DNA from: Microvirga soli
GTDB taxonomy: Bacteria > Pseudomonadota > Alphaproteobacteria > Rhizobiales > Beijerinckiaceae
DNA: 64,000 nucleotides
Direction: 5' to 3'
Assembly (NCBI RefSeq): GCF_016734765.1
Contig: NZ_JAERQE010000004.1
Location: 186,001-250,000 of the forward strand
Each line of letters starts with the position of its first letter. The first letter of the stretch is position 1. Of this stretch, positions 9,559 through 19,946 are shown piece after piece. The notes beneath the pieces were generated by a model. That model saw nothing but the letters and a program-made list of their open reading frames with translations. It was not told where the DNA came from and did no database searches. The translations under genes and the position numbers were made by a program.

Positions 9559-10185
9559 GTGACGGCACTTCTCGGGCTATCCCGTGTCATCGACTCGATC
9601 AACGAACGCATCGGCAAGGTGGCCGCATGGGCCATCGTCGTGGCCATTCTGGTGTCTGCCATCAATGCCATCATCCGGCGCATCTTCGGCGTCTCGTCCA
9701 ATGCGTGGCTCGAGCTGCAATGGTACCTGTTCGGTGCCGTGTTCATGCTCTGCGCGGCCTGGACCCTGAAGGCCAACGAGCACATCCGCATCGACATCAT
9801 CTCGAACAAGCTCTCGAAGCGCGGGCGCGACACGATCGACCTGATCGGCCACCTGTTCTTCCTGCTCCCCTTCGTGGCGTTGATGCTGTACCTGTCCTTC
9901 CCGTATTTCTTCAATTCATTCCGCTCCGGCGAGGTCTCCTCCAATGCCGGCGGCCTGCTGATCTGGCCGGCCAAGGGCCTCATCCTCCTGGGCTTCATCT
10001 CCCTTGCCTTCCAGTGGCTGAGCGAGCTCATCAAGCGGGTGGCGATCATGAACGGCCAGCTGGTCGACGAGCACGACACGGCCGGGCACAACGCCGTCGA
10101 AGCCGAGGCCGAGCGGCTGATCGCGGAGCTGGCCGACACCAGCACCACCAAAGGCGGCGAGCCTCCGGGCGACGTCCTGCGCTGA
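9559..10185 (+). CDS. dctQ: TRAP transporter small permease (DctQ)
   Basis: A 208-residue membrane protein with four helices and the DctQ features W-L-E-L-Q-W (NAWLELQWYLFGAVFML) and ANEHIRIDI. It pairs with the large permease to form a sodium-driven TRAP carrier for a carboxylate or similar anion. The start is a GTG with AAGGGGGAG upstream (9546-9553). The C-terminus carries a ~45-residue hydrophilic extension rich in Glu and Ala. The large subunit begins 37 bp after the stop. No DctP substrate-binding gene is present on either side in this window, so the substrate remains open. Confidence 0.92.
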   Translation: MTALLGLSRVIDSINERIGKVAAWAIVVAILVSAINAIIRRIFGVSSNAWLELQWYLFGAVFMLCAAWTLKANEHIRIDIISNKLSKRGRDTIDLIGHLFFLLPFVALMLYLSFPYFFNSFRSGEVSSNAGGLLIWPAKGLILLGFISLAFQWLSELIKRVAIMNGQLVDEHDTAGHNAVEAEAERLIAELADTSTTKGGEPPGDVLR

Positions 10186-10222
10186 CGCCCCTCGCCTGAT
10201 CTGAATTCGGAGTCTCACGTCC

Positions 10223-12115
10223 ATGGCTGCATTCATTGCCCAGAACCTCGCACCGATCATGTTCGGCGCGCTGGTGATCTTCCTTCTTCTCGGCTACCCG
10301 GTCGCCTTCTCGCTCGCGGCCAACGGCCTCCTGTTCTTCTTCATCGCGGTGGAGCTGGCTCCGTATGCGCCGGCCAACATCAACCTGTCCTGGCCGCTCC
10401 TGCAGGCCCTGCCGGACCGTATCTACGGCACCATGTCGAACGAGGTGCTGCTCGCGATCCCGTTCTTCACCTTCATGGGCTACATCCTCGAACGCTCGGG
10501 GATGGCGGAAGACCTGCTCGATACTATCGGTCAGCTTTTCGGGCCCCTTCGCGGCGGTCTCGCCTATGCGGTGATCTTCGTGGGCGCCCTGCTCGCCGCC
10601 ACCACCGGCGTCGTCGCGGCTTCCGTCATCTCGATGGGCCTCATCTCGCTTCCGATCATGCTGCGCTACGGCTATGATCGGCGCCTCGCCTCCGGCGTGA
10701 TCGCGGCCTCGGGAACGCTCGCGCAGATCATCCCGCCCTCACTGGTTCTCATCGTCATGGCCGACCAGCTCGGCCGCTCGGTGGGCGACATGTACGAGGG
10801 CGCATTCCTGCCCGGCCTGATCCTGTCCGGCCTCTATGCCGGCTATGTGTTCCTTGCCTCGATGATCGATCCGAAGGCTGCTCCCGGCCTGCCGCTGGAA
10901 GCCGTCGGCTTCCGTGAGCCGAACGGCTCGCGCGGCGTGTGGCAGCTCGGCATCCTGGTGCTGTTCTCAGGCCTCGTCGGCTACTACGTGCTGTCGCAGA
11001 CCAACACGAAGGCCGGCGCCGATTTCGTCATCCTGACGATCTGCGTCGGCACCGTGGTCGCCCTGATCTGCGCCCTCATGAACAAGATGCTGGGCGCCAA
11101 GCGCATTGCGATCTCGGCCGTGCTGACCCTGTTCCTCGTCGGCGCCTATGTGGTCCTGCACAACCAAGGCCACGAAGGACTGGCGCTGACCATGGAAATG
11201 GTTCTCGCCGGTGCAGTCTATTCGCTCATCGTCGGCATCATCGAGCGGTTCACCGGCCTTCGCCTCATGTCGAACATGGCCCAGCAGACCACCTTCGTCA
11301 TGGTGCCGCCGCTGCTGCTCATCTTCCTCGTGCTCGGCACCATCTTCATCGGCCTGGCTACCCCGACTGAGGGCGGCGCCATGGGTGCGCTCGGCTCCGT
11401 CATTCTGGCGGCCATCAAGCGCAAGCTCGACAACAACCCGAACCGCTTCAATTTCACCATCGTGCGCCAGGCCACCGAAGCGACCGCGAAGCTCTCCGCC
11501 TTCGTGCTCTTCATCCTGATCGGCGCCCGCGTGTTCTCGCTCACCTTCTACGGGGTGAACGGGCACATCTGGGTCGAGCACCTGCTGACCTCGCTCCCGG
11601 GCGGTCAGGTGGGCTTCCTGATCGTGGTCAACATCATGGTCTTCCTGCTGGCCTTCTTCCTCGACTTCTTCGAGCTGGCCTTCATCGTGGTGCCGCTGCT
11701 CGGTCCTGCGGCCGAAAAGCTAGGCATCGACCTGATCTGGTTCGGCGTCATCCTGGGCGTGAACATGCAGACCTCGTTCATGCACCCGCCCTTCGGCTTC
11801 GCCCTGTTCTTCCTGCGCTCGGTGGCCCCGAAGGTGGCGTATATCGACCGCCTCACGGGCAAGCGCATGGAGCCGGTGACCACAGGCCAGATCTACTGGG
11901 GCGCCATTCCCTTCGTGGTGATCCAGCTGATCATGGTGGCCATCGTGGTGCTCTTCCCGAACATCGTGATGCACTACAAGTCGGCCGGCCCCGTGGTCGA
12001 TCCGGCGGCAGTGCAGCAGAAGCTCGACCAGTTGCTGGTGCCCGGCCTCGGCGCCCCCGGCGACCCGGGCGGCCTCCCCGGCCTGAACTTCGACGAGCCG
12101 CCGAAGATCCAGTAA
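10223..12115 (+). CDS. dctM: TRAP transporter large permease (DctM)
   Basis: A 630-residue permease, about 200 residues longer than the classical DctM. It belongs to the long subfamily seen in mannitol/chloroaromatic-type TRAP systems, which has extra central helices (~240-360). Recognisable features are the FTFMGYILERSGMAEDLLDTIG block, GVVAASVISMGLISLPIML, and the conserved LATPTEGGAMGALGS loop. Over a dozen hydrophobic helices are visible. Start: ATG with GGAG about 10 bases upstream. The tail is Pro/Gly-rich (LGAPGDPGGLPG). It forms an operon with dctQ and is closed by a strong intrinsic terminator 22 bp after the stop. Confidence 0.94.
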   Translation: MAAFIAQNLAPIMFGALVIFLLLGYPVAFSLAANGLLFFFIAVELAPYAPANINLSWPLLQALPDRIYGTMSNEVLLAIPFFTFMGYILERSGMAEDLLDTIGQLFGPLRGGLAYAVIFVGALLAATTGVVAASVISMGLISLPIMLRYGYDRRLASGVIAASGTLAQIIPPSLVLIVMADQLGRSVGDMYEGAFLPGLILSGLYAGYVFLASMIDPKAAPGLPLEAVGFREPNGSRGVWQLGILVLFSGLVGYYVLSQTNTKAGADFVILTICVGTVVALICALMNKMLGAKRIAISAVLTLFLVGAYVVLHNQGHEGLALTMEMVLAGAVYSLIVGIIERFTGLRLMSNMAQQTTFVMVPPLLLIFLVLGTIFIGLATPTEGGAMGALGSVILAAIKRKLDNNPNRFNFTIVRQATEATAKLSAFVLFILIGARVFSLTFYGVNGHIWVEHLLTSLPGGQVGFLIVVNIMVFLLAFFLDFFELAFIVVPLLGPAAEKLGIDLIWFGVILGVNMQTSFMHPPFGFALFFLRSVAPKVAYIDRLTGKRMEPVTTGQIYWGAIPFVVIQLIMVAIVVLFPNIVMHYKSAGPVVDPAAVQQKLDQLLVPGLGAPGDPGGLPGLNFDEPPKIQ

Positions 12116-12137
12116 GGCGCTCCTATCTGACGCGACA

Positions 12138-12166
12138 AAGGCGGGCCTTGCGGCCCGCCTTTTTTG
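12138..12166 (+). terminator. Intrinsic terminator of dctQM
   Basis: A perfect 10-bp stem (AAGGCGGGCC with GGCCCGCCTT, loop TTGC) followed by a run of T at 12160-12165. Confidence 0.92.
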
Positions 12167-12194
12167 GTTTGATGTCCATCACAGCCACTTCTCG

Positions 12195-12280
12195 TAATGG
12201 CCGGGCTTGTCCCGGCCATCCACGTCTTCGCGACACGCTGCTTAAAAACGTGAATGCCCGGCACAAGGCCGGGCATGACG
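12195..12280. repeat. Palindromic intergenic repeat, family A copy 2
   Basis: Same three-part plan as 1239-1327: hairpin GGCCGGGCTTG/TCCCGGCC at 12199-12217, then ATCCACGTCTT at 12218-12228 pairing imperfectly with AAAACGTGAAT at 12245-12255, then hairpin GCCCGGCACAAG/GCCGGGC at 12256-12274, ending ATGACG. It lies between the dctM terminator and the ArsC-like gene. Confidence 0.8.
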
Positions 12281-12319
12281 GGGAGAAAACGCATATGACG
12301 GACGGAAACAGAAAAGTTC

Positions 12320-12676
12320 TTAGCGAACCATCTCCTCATATTGCTCCGGCTTGAAGCCAACTAGAAGCCGGCCATCAAGGTGGAGCACCGGGCGCTTGAT
12401 CATGGAGGGCTGATCGAGCATGAGGGCCAGCGCCCTGCCCTCATCGAGGCCTGATTTGTCGGCCTCGGGCAGCTTGCGGAACGTCGTGCCGGCCCGGTTG
12501 AGCAGCGTCTCCCAGCCGACGCTTCGCGCCCAGGTCTCAAGCCGCGCCCGGGCAATGCCTTCGACCTTGTAGTCGTGGAACGCGTAAGCCACGCCCCTGT
12601 CGTCGAGCCAGGCGCGCGCCTTCTTCATCGTGTCGCAGTTCTTGATGCCGTAGAGCGTGACAGACTGCTTGGACAT
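12320..12676 (-). CDS. ArsC-family reductase (YffB/Spx-like)
   Basis: A 118-residue thioredoxin-fold protein of the ArsC/YffB group. It opens with TLYGIKNCDTMKKARAWLDD, where the single conserved Cys precedes a DTMKKA helix, and has the VGWETLLNRAGTTFRKL and IKRPVLHLDG segments typical of YffB. YffB is thought to be a glutathione-dependent thiol reductase; true arsenate reduction is unlikely because no ars genes are near. The ATG at 12676 (MSKQ) is chosen over an in-frame ATG at 12691; the choice is uncertain. The next gene downstream is unrelated and convergent. Confidence 0.87.
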   Translation of the reverse strand: MSKQSVTLYGIKNCDTMKKARAWLDDRGVAYAFHDYKVEGIARARLETWARSVGWETLLNRAGTTFRKLPEADKSGLDEGRALALMLDQPSMIKRPVLHLDGRLLVGFKPEQYEEMVR

Positions 12677-12732
12677 TATCGCTACTCTCATTCATCCATT
12701 GGGTCTGATCGGATGTTGTGCTGAACGAGGAG

Positions 12733-12948
12733 TCAGTGCCGGCTCTCCTCCCGTATTTTTCCTGGAGGTCTTACCTCAGCCGACTTTGAAGAGGATTTGC
12801 GCTTGCGTTTCTCAGCGAGGGAAGCAAGAGCGTCAATTCCGTACACTCCGAACCATCGATCCCAGAACCTCAGCGGCGTCATGATAATGCCGCTCAGGAA
12901 CTGCCAGAGCGTGATACGAGGAAAGCGCTTCTCGTCATCGTCATGCAT
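12733..12948 (-). CDS. Small basic hypothetical protein
   Basis: A 71-residue frame beginning MHDDDEKRFPRITLWQFL with GAGG 8 bases upstream of the ATG. It has one amphipathic or membrane-proximal stretch (LWQFLSGIIMTPLRFWDRWFGVYG) and a Lys/Arg/Ser-rich C-terminus (EKRKRKSSSKSAEVRPPGK). No family is recognised. A frame extending upstream to 13101 runs into the guaA end and looks spurious. Coding status is supported by start context and non-random composition only. Confidence 0.5.
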   Translation of the reverse strand: MHDDDEKRFPRITLWQFLSGIIMTPLRFWDRWFGVYGIDALASLAEKRKRKSSSKSAEVRPPGKIREESRH

Positions 12949-13048
12949 GAGACATACCTCAGGGGCATGATGAACCGGCTGCCCCGATGTAACTTTGTAC
13001 ATTTGAGCGGCGGCATGGATGAATTCAAGAGACGCGGACGACCGGTCG

Positions 13049-14605
13049 TCACTCCCACTCAATCGTCCCGGGCGGCTTCGACGTGATGTCGTAGGTGACA
13101 CGGTTGATGCCCTTCACCTCGTTGATGATGCGGGTCGCGACGCGGCCGAGGAAGGTCATGTCGAAGGGGTAGAAATCCGCCGTCATGCCGTCGATGGAAG
13201 TGACGGCACGCAGCGCGCAGACGTGGTCGTAGGTGCGGGCATCACCCATGACGCCGACGGTCTTGACCGGCAGCAGCACGGCGAAGGCCTGCCAGATCAC
13301 GTCGTAGAGACCAGCATTGCGGATCTCTTCGAGATAGATCGCATCGGCCTTGCGCAGGATGTCGAGTTTTTCACGCGTAATCTCGCCGGGGACGCGGATG
13401 GCGAGGCCCGGACCCGGGAACGGGTGGCGGCCCACGAAGGCGTCGGGCAGGCCGAGCTCGCGGCCGAGCACACGCACCTCGTCCTTGAACAGCTCGCGCA
13501 GGGGCTCCACGAGCTTCATCTTCATTCGCTCCGGCAGGCCGCCCACATTGTGGTGGCTCTTGATGGTGACCGAGGGACCGCCCGTGAAGGACACGCTCTC
13601 GATCACGTCGGGATAGAGCGTGCCCTGCGCCAAGAAGTCCGCGCCGCCGATCCTCTTCGCTTCCTCGTCGAACACGTCGATGAAGAGCCGGCCGATGGTC
13701 TTGCGCTTGACCTCTGGGTCGGACACGCCTTCCAACGCGCCGATGAAGAGGTCCTGCGCCTGCACGTGGACCAGCGGGATGTTGTAGTGATCGCGGAAGA
13801 GCGTCACCACCTGCTCGGCTTCCGCCGCGCGCAGGAGCCCGTGATCGACGAACACGCAGGTGAGCTGGTCGCCGATGGCCTCGTGGATCAGCACCGCGGC
13901 CACTGCCGAGTCGACGCCGCCGGAGAGGCCGCAGATCACCCGGCCGGTGCCGACCTGGGCGCGGATGCGCTCGATGGCCTCCTCGCGGAAGGCCTTCATG
14001 GTCCAGTCGCCCTTACAGCCGGCGATGTCGCGCACGAAGTTGCGGATGAGCTGCGCACCCTGCGGGGTGTGCACCACCTCCGGGTGGAACTGCACGCCGT
14101 AGAACTTGTGCTCCTCGTCGGCCACGACCGCGAAGGGCGCGTTCTCGGACGCGGCCAGAACCTCGAAGCCCTCAGGCAGCTTGGTCACCCGGTCGCCGTG
14201 GCTCATCCAGACGGGATACTTCTTGCCGACCTGCCAGACACCCTGGAAGAGCGGGCTCTCGGAGAGAATCTCGATTTCGGCGCGGCCGAACTCCGAGTGA
14301 TGCCCGCTCTCAACCTCGCCGCCGAGCTGGGCTGCCATGGTCTGCTGACCGTAGCAGATGCCGAAGACGGGCAGGTCCGTGTCGAACAGCTCCTGCGGAG
14401 CCCTGGGGGATGCGTCCGCGGTGACCGATTCCGGCCCCCCTGAGAGGATCACGCCCTTGGGCTTCATGGTCCGGATGGCCTCGGCGGCCTTCTGGAACGG
14501 CACCACCTCCGAATAGACCCCGTCCTCGCGCACGCGCCGGGCGATGAGCTGGGTCACCTGGGAGCCGAAATCGACGATGAGGATCTTGTCGTGGGTCTGA
14601 GTCAT
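13049..14605 (-). CDS. guaA: GMP synthase (glutamine-hydrolysing)
   Basis: A 518-residue enzyme that converts XMP to GMP. The class I glutamine amidotransferase domain occupies ~1-200 (nucleophile Cys in [11 protein letters not shown]; His in QFHPEV). The ATP-pyrophosphatase domain has the [12 protein letters not shown] loop (~230). The C-terminal dimerisation domain ends in [15 protein letters not shown], the conserved GuaA terminus. Full length. It lies 3.7 kb downstream of guaB on the same strand; in related genomes guaB, a MAPEG gene, an rsmB-type gene and guaA are near neighbours. Here an RTX gene separates rsmB and guaA. The 207-bp upstream gap shows no purine riboswitch. Confidence 0.98.
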   Translation of the reverse strand: MTQTHDKILIVDFGSQVTQLIARRVREDGVYSEVVPFQKAAEAIRTMKPKGVILSGGPESVTADASPRAPQELFDTDLPVFGICYGQQTMAAQLGGEVESGHHSEFGRAEIEILSESPLFQGVWQVGKKYPVWMSHGDRVTKLPEGFEVLAASENAPFAVVADEEHKFYGVQFHPEVVHTPQGAQLIRNFVRDIAGCKGDWTMKAFREEAIERIRAQVGTGRVICGLSGGVDSAVAAVLIHEAIGDQLTCVFVDHGLLRAAEAEQVVTLFRDHYNIPLVHVQAQDLFIGALEGVSDPEVKRKTIGRLFIDVFDEEAKRIGGADFLAQGTLYPDVIESVSFTGGPSVTIKSHHNVGGLPERMKMKLVEPLRELFKDEVRVLGRELGLPDAFVGRHPFPGPGLAIRVPGEITREKLDILRKADAIYLEEIRNAGLYDVIWQAFAVLLPVKTVGVMGDARTYDHVCALRAVTSIDGMTADFYPFDMTFLGRVATRIINEVKGINRVTYDITSKPPGTIEWE

Positions 14606-14727
14606 GGTGTGTCGCGCGGGCCCTTAAGGGAGGATCGAAAAAGCCCCTGTGCTTTACCCTCATATCAGCCCGGATGTCATGTTTTTTGAGTCCTCTTTTC
14701 GCAGACCCGGCCTCTTCCGAACGCATG

Positions 14728-14759
14728 AGCCCCTCGACCGGCGGGCCGGTCGAGGGGCT
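14728..14759. terminator. Strong hairpin between the RTX gene and guaA
   Basis: A perfect 15-bp stem (AGCCCCTCGACCGGC, 14728-14742, with its complement at 14745-14759) and a 2-base loop. It is downstream of the minus-strand RTX gene and upstream of guaA. Neither strand has a good T run, so it may be a weak terminator or RNA end protector. Confidence 0.6.
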
Positions 14760-14812
14760 TTGCAAGGGGCTTGGCAAGGGGCCTGGATTGCCTAGGGCGC
14801 AGGCTTTCCGCC

Positions 14813-16033
14813 CTAGAACACGACGAAGTCCAGGTTCTTCAGGTTCAGCCGGGGATCGACTTGGGCAAACTGGATCTGGTCCTGTCCACCAATACCGTCA
14901 GGGTCGTAATAGACGGCTCCCGTCGACCGGTTGTGTATGATCCTGTCGTTGGCATCGTGAGCCCCCGCCCCCCTGTAGAAAGCGGAAGCGGCGAGCGTCC
15001 CCGTCGACAGCGCGGTGAAGATCGCATCGTCGAGGCGGATCGTATCGTTCTTGATCGAGAAGCCCCGGATCCGATCGACGTTCTCCGCAGCATTCAGGGC
15101 TGTGTCGAAGATGAAGAGGTCCTTCCCCGACTCGCCGTTTAATCGGTCGTTGCCATAGCCGCCGTTCAGGTGGTCGTTGCCGGACCCCGCAACGATCGTG
15201 TCGTTGCCATCTCCACCATTGAGCCTGTCGTTGCCGGACTGCCCCTGCAGCTTGTTGGCGGCGGCATCGCCCGTCAACCGGTCGGCAAAGCGTGTGCCGA
15301 CGAGCCCCTCGATGGACGTGTATGTATCGCCCGCCGCCGTCCCGGTGTTCCCGGTGGCGTCGGCGAGGTTCGCCGTGACCCCGCGATTACCGGAATTGCC
15401 CATATCGTATCGCACGAAGTCGAACCCGTCCCGGCCGTCGAGGGCATCCGCACCCTCGCCGCCGACCAGAATATTGGACGCGGCATCGCCCACCAGCACA
15501 TCGTTGAAGTCGCTGCCCTGGAGCCCTTCGATGGAGATATACGTGTCTCCGGCCGCATGGCCCGTGTTGATGGCGGGATTTTCCAGGCTCGCCGTGACAC
15601 CGGCCGGAGCCGATTTGTAGCGGGCGAAATCGAAGCCGCCGCGGCCGTCGAGGATATCGGCGCCGGTGACACCCTCAAGCACGTTGCCGCGGGAGTTGCC
15701 GATCAGCGTATCGTCGAACCGCCCTCCGCGCAGACGTTCGATGGATGAATACGAGTCGCCTGCGGCTTCGCCCCGGTTGATCGACCGGTTTGCGAGGCTC
15801 GCCGTGACGGGCGCATTCGCATCCCGGTAATCGGCCCAGTCGTCCCCCGGCCCGCCGATGAGGCGATCACGACCCGGTCCACCACGGAGAAGATCATCGC
15901 CCACTCCACCGTTCAGGATGTCGTTTCCGCGTCCGCCGACGATGGTATCGTCTCCTCCCAGTCCAATGAGGGTCTCGCTCGCCCTCGTGCCCCTCAAGGC
16001 ATCGCCACGGTTGGTTCCTGTGCGTACCGCCAC
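14813..16033 (-). CDS. RTX-type calcium-binding repeat protein
   Basis: A 406-residue protein made of glycine/aspartate nonapeptides (GGxGxDxLxG pattern, for example GGRGNDILNGGVGDDLLRGG) alternating with a longer segment containing NTGxAAGDTYxSIEGLxG. The composite unit of ~70-75 residues occurs three times (~65-135, 135-205, 205-275). The C-terminal ~100 residues (FIFDTALN to the end, NLKNLDFVVF) match the end domain of the second RTX protein at 44540-46384. There is no N-terminal signal peptide; such proteins normally leave by a type I system using a C-terminal signal, and no T1SS genes are in this window. Its 181-bp AT-richer upstream region likely holds the promoter. Ligand or surface role unknown. 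Confidence 0.92.
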   Translation of the reverse strand: MAVRTGTNRGDALRGTRASETLIGLGGDDTIVGGRGNDILNGGVGDDLLRGGPGRDRLIGGPGDDWADYRDANAPVTASLANRSINRGEAAGDSYSSIERLRGGRFDDTLIGNSRGNVLEGVTGADILDGRGGFDFARYKSAPAGVTASLENPAINTGHAAGDTYISIEGLQGSDFNDVLVGDAASNILVGGEGADALDGRDGFDFVRYDMGNSGNRGVTANLADATGNTGTAAGDTYTSIEGLVGTRFADRLTGDAAANKLQGQSGNDRLNGGDGNDTIVAGSGNDHLNGGYGNDRLNGESGKDLFIFDTALNAAENVDRIRGFSIKNDTIRLDDAIFTALSTGTLAASAFYRGAGAHDANDRIIHNRSTGAVYYDPDGIGGQDQIQFAQVDPRLNLKNLDFVVF

Positions 16034-16214
16034 TGTTGTTCTCCTTTGGCAGTCGCCCCCTTTCTGAATTGATTATTGTCGCGAGCTTAGATCCGTTTGC
16101 AGGACCGGCAACAACTCTTAATGTTTAAGCATATTGGGCAGGCGGAATATTTTCAGAGTTTGCGCGAAAGCTTCTGCTTTCATTCCTGTTTACGGCTGCA
16201 ATCGGATTGAATGC

Positions 16215-17513
16215 TTATGATTGCCGTCGGAGCACGGCGATGAAGAAACCGTCGGTGCCGGTCTGCTGCGGCGTCAGCTGGAGCCCATAGGCGGTCCGGC
16301 GGGTGGCGTTCTTGAGGAAGCCGAGCGCGGAGATCCCGAGCAGCTCCTCATGGGCGACCGGCTTGAAGCCTTCATGGCGCTCCAGGAAGCCCGAGAGCGC
16401 GTCGTCGTTCTCCTCAGGCAGGATCGAGCAGGTGATGTAGACGATGCGGCCGCCCGGCTTCACGAGCCCTGCTGCCCGGTCGAGCACCATCGCCTGCTCC
16501 TTGCGCCGAACCTCCAAACTGCCGGGCCGCAGGCGCCATTTCGCATCGGGGTTGCGCCGCCAGGTGCCGATCCCGGTGCAGGGCGCGTCCACGAGGACGC
16601 AGTCCATCCGCCCGTCGAGATCGGTCACCGCATCGGCCTTGGCCCTCGGCGTGCGCACCTGGACGTTGCGGACGCCCGCCCGCGTCAGCCGATCGTGAAT
16701 GGGCGCGAGACGGCGCGCGTCGTTATCGGTGGCGTAGATCTGGCCGTGGTTCTCCATCAGGGCCGCGAGCGCCAGGGTCTTGCCGCCGCCGCCCGCGCAG
16801 AGGTCCACCACCTGCTCGTTGGGCTTGACGCCCGACAGCAGCGCCACAAGCTGGGAGCCCTCGTCCTGGATCTCGATCCAGCCTTTCAGGAATTCCGGCT
16901 CGGACTGCACGGCGGGTCCGCGCCCGTCCTCGCCCGGCATGATCCGCAATCCCAGGGGTGAGAGTGGCGTCTCGACGGCAGCCAGATGCGGCAGGGCATC
17001 GTGCGCCTCGTCGCGGGAGGCAACCTTGAGGGTGTTGATCCGAAGGTCCAGCGGCGCCCGGGTGGCGAGCGCCTGCATCTCAGGGACAAGATCCTCGCCC
17101 AGGAGCCGCTGGAGCGAAGGCTCGATCCATTCCGGGAAGTCGCCGGCCACGTGGGCGGGAGCGCCGGAGAGATCGGCCTTTTCCAGCCGCCCGCGCTCAT
17201 CTGCGGAAAGAGGCTCCGGGGCGAAGCGGTCGCCGGAGCAGAGCGCTGCAATGGCATCCCCATTGAGCCCGCGCTGCAGCCGCAGCATGCCGAGCACCAC
17301 GGCCCGAGGCGCGCTGTCGCCCATGATCCACGCAGCCGAGGCTTTCCGGCGCAGGGCATCGTAGACGAGGCTCGCGATGGCGGCCCGGTCCTTGGAGCCG
17401 GCGAAGCGGTGCGACAGGCCCCAATCCTTGAGGGCGTCGGTGGCCGGGCGTCGCCGGGCGTCGATATCGGCCAGAACCTCGATAGCGGCGGAAAGGCGGG
17501 CGGCAGGTGTCAT
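16215..17513 (-). CDS. rsmB: RsmB/NOP-family RNA (cytosine-C5) methyltransferase
   Basis: A 432-residue SAM-dependent methyltransferase. An N-terminal NusB-like helical region (~1-130) precedes the catalytic domain with SAM motif I (VVDLCAGGGGKTLALA), the motif IV Cys (DAPCTGIGTWRRNPD) and the motif VI Cys (YITCSILPEEN). These are the two catalytic cysteines of RNA m5C methyltransferases. Architecture fits RsmB (16S rRNA C967) or a paralogue; several Rhizobiales carry two family members, so the exact target is not proven. It sits downstream of guaB and the MAPEG gene on the same strand, beyond a small oppositely transcribed lipoprotein gene. Confidence 0.9.
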   Translation of the reverse strand: MTPAARLSAAIEVLADIDARRRPATDALKDWGLSHRFAGSKDRAAIASLVYDALRRKASAAWIMGDSAPRAVVLGMLRLQRGLNGDAIAALCSGDRFAPEPLSADERGRLEKADLSGAPAHVAGDFPEWIEPSLQRLLGEDLVPEMQALATRAPLDLRINTLKVASRDEAHDALPHLAAVETPLSPLGLRIMPGEDGRGPAVQSEPEFLKGWIEIQDEGSQLVALLSGVKPNEQVVDLCAGGGGKTLALAALMENHGQIYATDNDARRLAPIHDRLTRAGVRNVQVRTPRAKADAVTDLDGRMDCVLVDAPCTGIGTWRRNPDAKWRLRPGSLEVRRKEQAMVLDRAAGLVKPGGRIVYITCSILPEENDDALSGFLERHEGFKPVAHEELLGISALGFLKNATRRTAYGLQLTPQQTGTDGFFIAVLRRQS

Positions 17514-17636
17514 GAGAAAAGCACACTCGAGCTTGGCCGTAGATACGACACAATGTTTCCTATTTTCCGTCCCGAACGGACGTGACTTGAAACGCTACGT
17601 GCATTCCGCACGATTCTTCTTTTGGAGACCAACCTT

Positions 17637-17786
17637 ATGTTGATCCGTCTGACCCGTGGCCTCGTCGCCGTCGGCTTCACTCTCGCGATCGCCGCCTGCG
17701 CCACCGCCCCGGCCGCCGATATCCAGCCGCCTCCGATGAAGCAGCTCGACGCCAAGACGCAGCTCGAGAGCGGCCGTCGTTACTAA
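17637..17786 (+). CDS. 49-residue lipoprotein
   Basis: A short gene read directly: MLIRLTRGLVAVGFTLAIAA then Cys-21. The basic n-region, hydrophobic core and LAIAAC lipobox predict cleavage before Cys-21, leaving a ~29-residue outer-membrane or periplasmic lipopeptide (ATAPAADIQPPPMKQLDAKT...SGRRY). GGAG at 17624-17627 is about 9 bases upstream of the ATG. It is transcribed against its neighbours and ends at a bidirectional hairpin. Size and form recall entericidin-like or other small envelope lipoproteins, but no family is recognised. Confidence 0.75.
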   Translation: MLIRLTRGLVAVGFTLAIAACATAPAADIQPPPMKQLDAKTQLESGRRY

Positions 17787-17795
17787 CTTCTTGAG

Positions 17796-17819
17796 CGGGA
17801 TGGGGGTTGCCCCATCCCG
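17796..17819. terminator. Bidirectional hairpin terminator
   Basis: 10-bp stem CGGGATGGGG / CCCCATCCCG with loop GTTG, placed between the stop of the plus-strand lipoprotein and the stop of the minus-strand MAPEG gene. T runs are short, so efficiency is uncertain. Confidence 0.7.
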
Positions 17820-17826
17820 TCCTCAC

Positions 17827-18258
17827 TTAGATGCCAGCTTCCGCCGCAAAGATGCGGACGCCGAAGATCACCCACATGGCCGCCAGGATCAGCACGCCGA
17901 CCACGAAGGCCATGAAGCGCTGGGAGATCTTGTTCGAGGTCGTATGGATCGCCGCATGAACCAGGCGGCTCACCACGAACATCCATGACATGACCACGAA
18001 GAGCATGTCGGCCTTGCGGGTGATTAGCGCCAGGGTCACCAGGGCATAGAACAGCACCGGAAGCTCGAACTGGTTGTGATACGCGTTCTGGATCTGCGTG
18101 ACGCGGCTGGGCCAGTTGCGCTCGCCGAGCGCGATGTCCTTCACCCTCACTTCACCCTTGCGGAGGTGGCCGACCCGGGTCCGGCCCATCCAGAGCAGCA
18201 GAATGAAGGTGAGCCCGACTTGGACGAGGACGGGCAGGATGACGGCGGAGATGGTCAT
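17827..18258 (-). CDS. MAPEG family membrane protein
   Basis: A 143-residue protein with four hydrophobic helices and MAPEG hallmarks: NAYHNQFELPVLFYAL in the second helix region and SRLVHAAIHTTSNKISQRF before the last helices. MAPEG proteins include glutathione-dependent microsomal transferases and relatives of unknown activity in bacteria. It follows guaB by 21 bp on the same strand, so co-transcription with guaB is likely. The function in purine metabolism, if any, is not known; the association appears to be conserved gene order rather than pathway logic. Confidence 0.9.
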   Translation of the reverse strand: MTISAVILPVLVQVGLTFILLLWMGRTRVGHLRKGEVRVKDIALGERNWPSRVTQIQNAYHNQFELPVLFYALVTLALITRKADMLFVVMSWMFVVSRLVHAAIHTTSNKISQRFMAFVVGVLILAAMWVIFGVRIFAAEAGI

Positions 18259-18279
18259 GGACTAGGACTCGCGTTAAGC

Positions 18280-19785
<1,506 letters not shown>

Positions 19786-19946
19786 TTAGGGGTGCGCGGA
19801 TGCGGTAATAACGCTTTGGCGAGTTGGCACGGGTCCGTAGCACGGCGTTCAGGTTTCGCAAAGGGTTGAGAGGCGCATCCCCAGAAGATCTGCAATGCGC
19901 CTGTTTGCCCTTTGCATCGGGGTTACACAGCGCCAGAGCCTCGGAC

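Noticed and set aside
12320..12676. Arsenate reductase
   Set aside because: The sequence fits the YffB branch, and there are no arsenic-resistance genes around it.
14606..14812. Purine riboswitch upstream of guaA
   Set aside because: No conserved purine-aptamer core or three-way junction could be recognised; only a simple GC-rich hairpin is present.
14813..16033. Repeat-rich DNA taken for a CRISPR array
   Set aside because: The periodicity follows RTX protein repeats in one open frame; there are no identical short repeats with unique spacers anywhere in the window.
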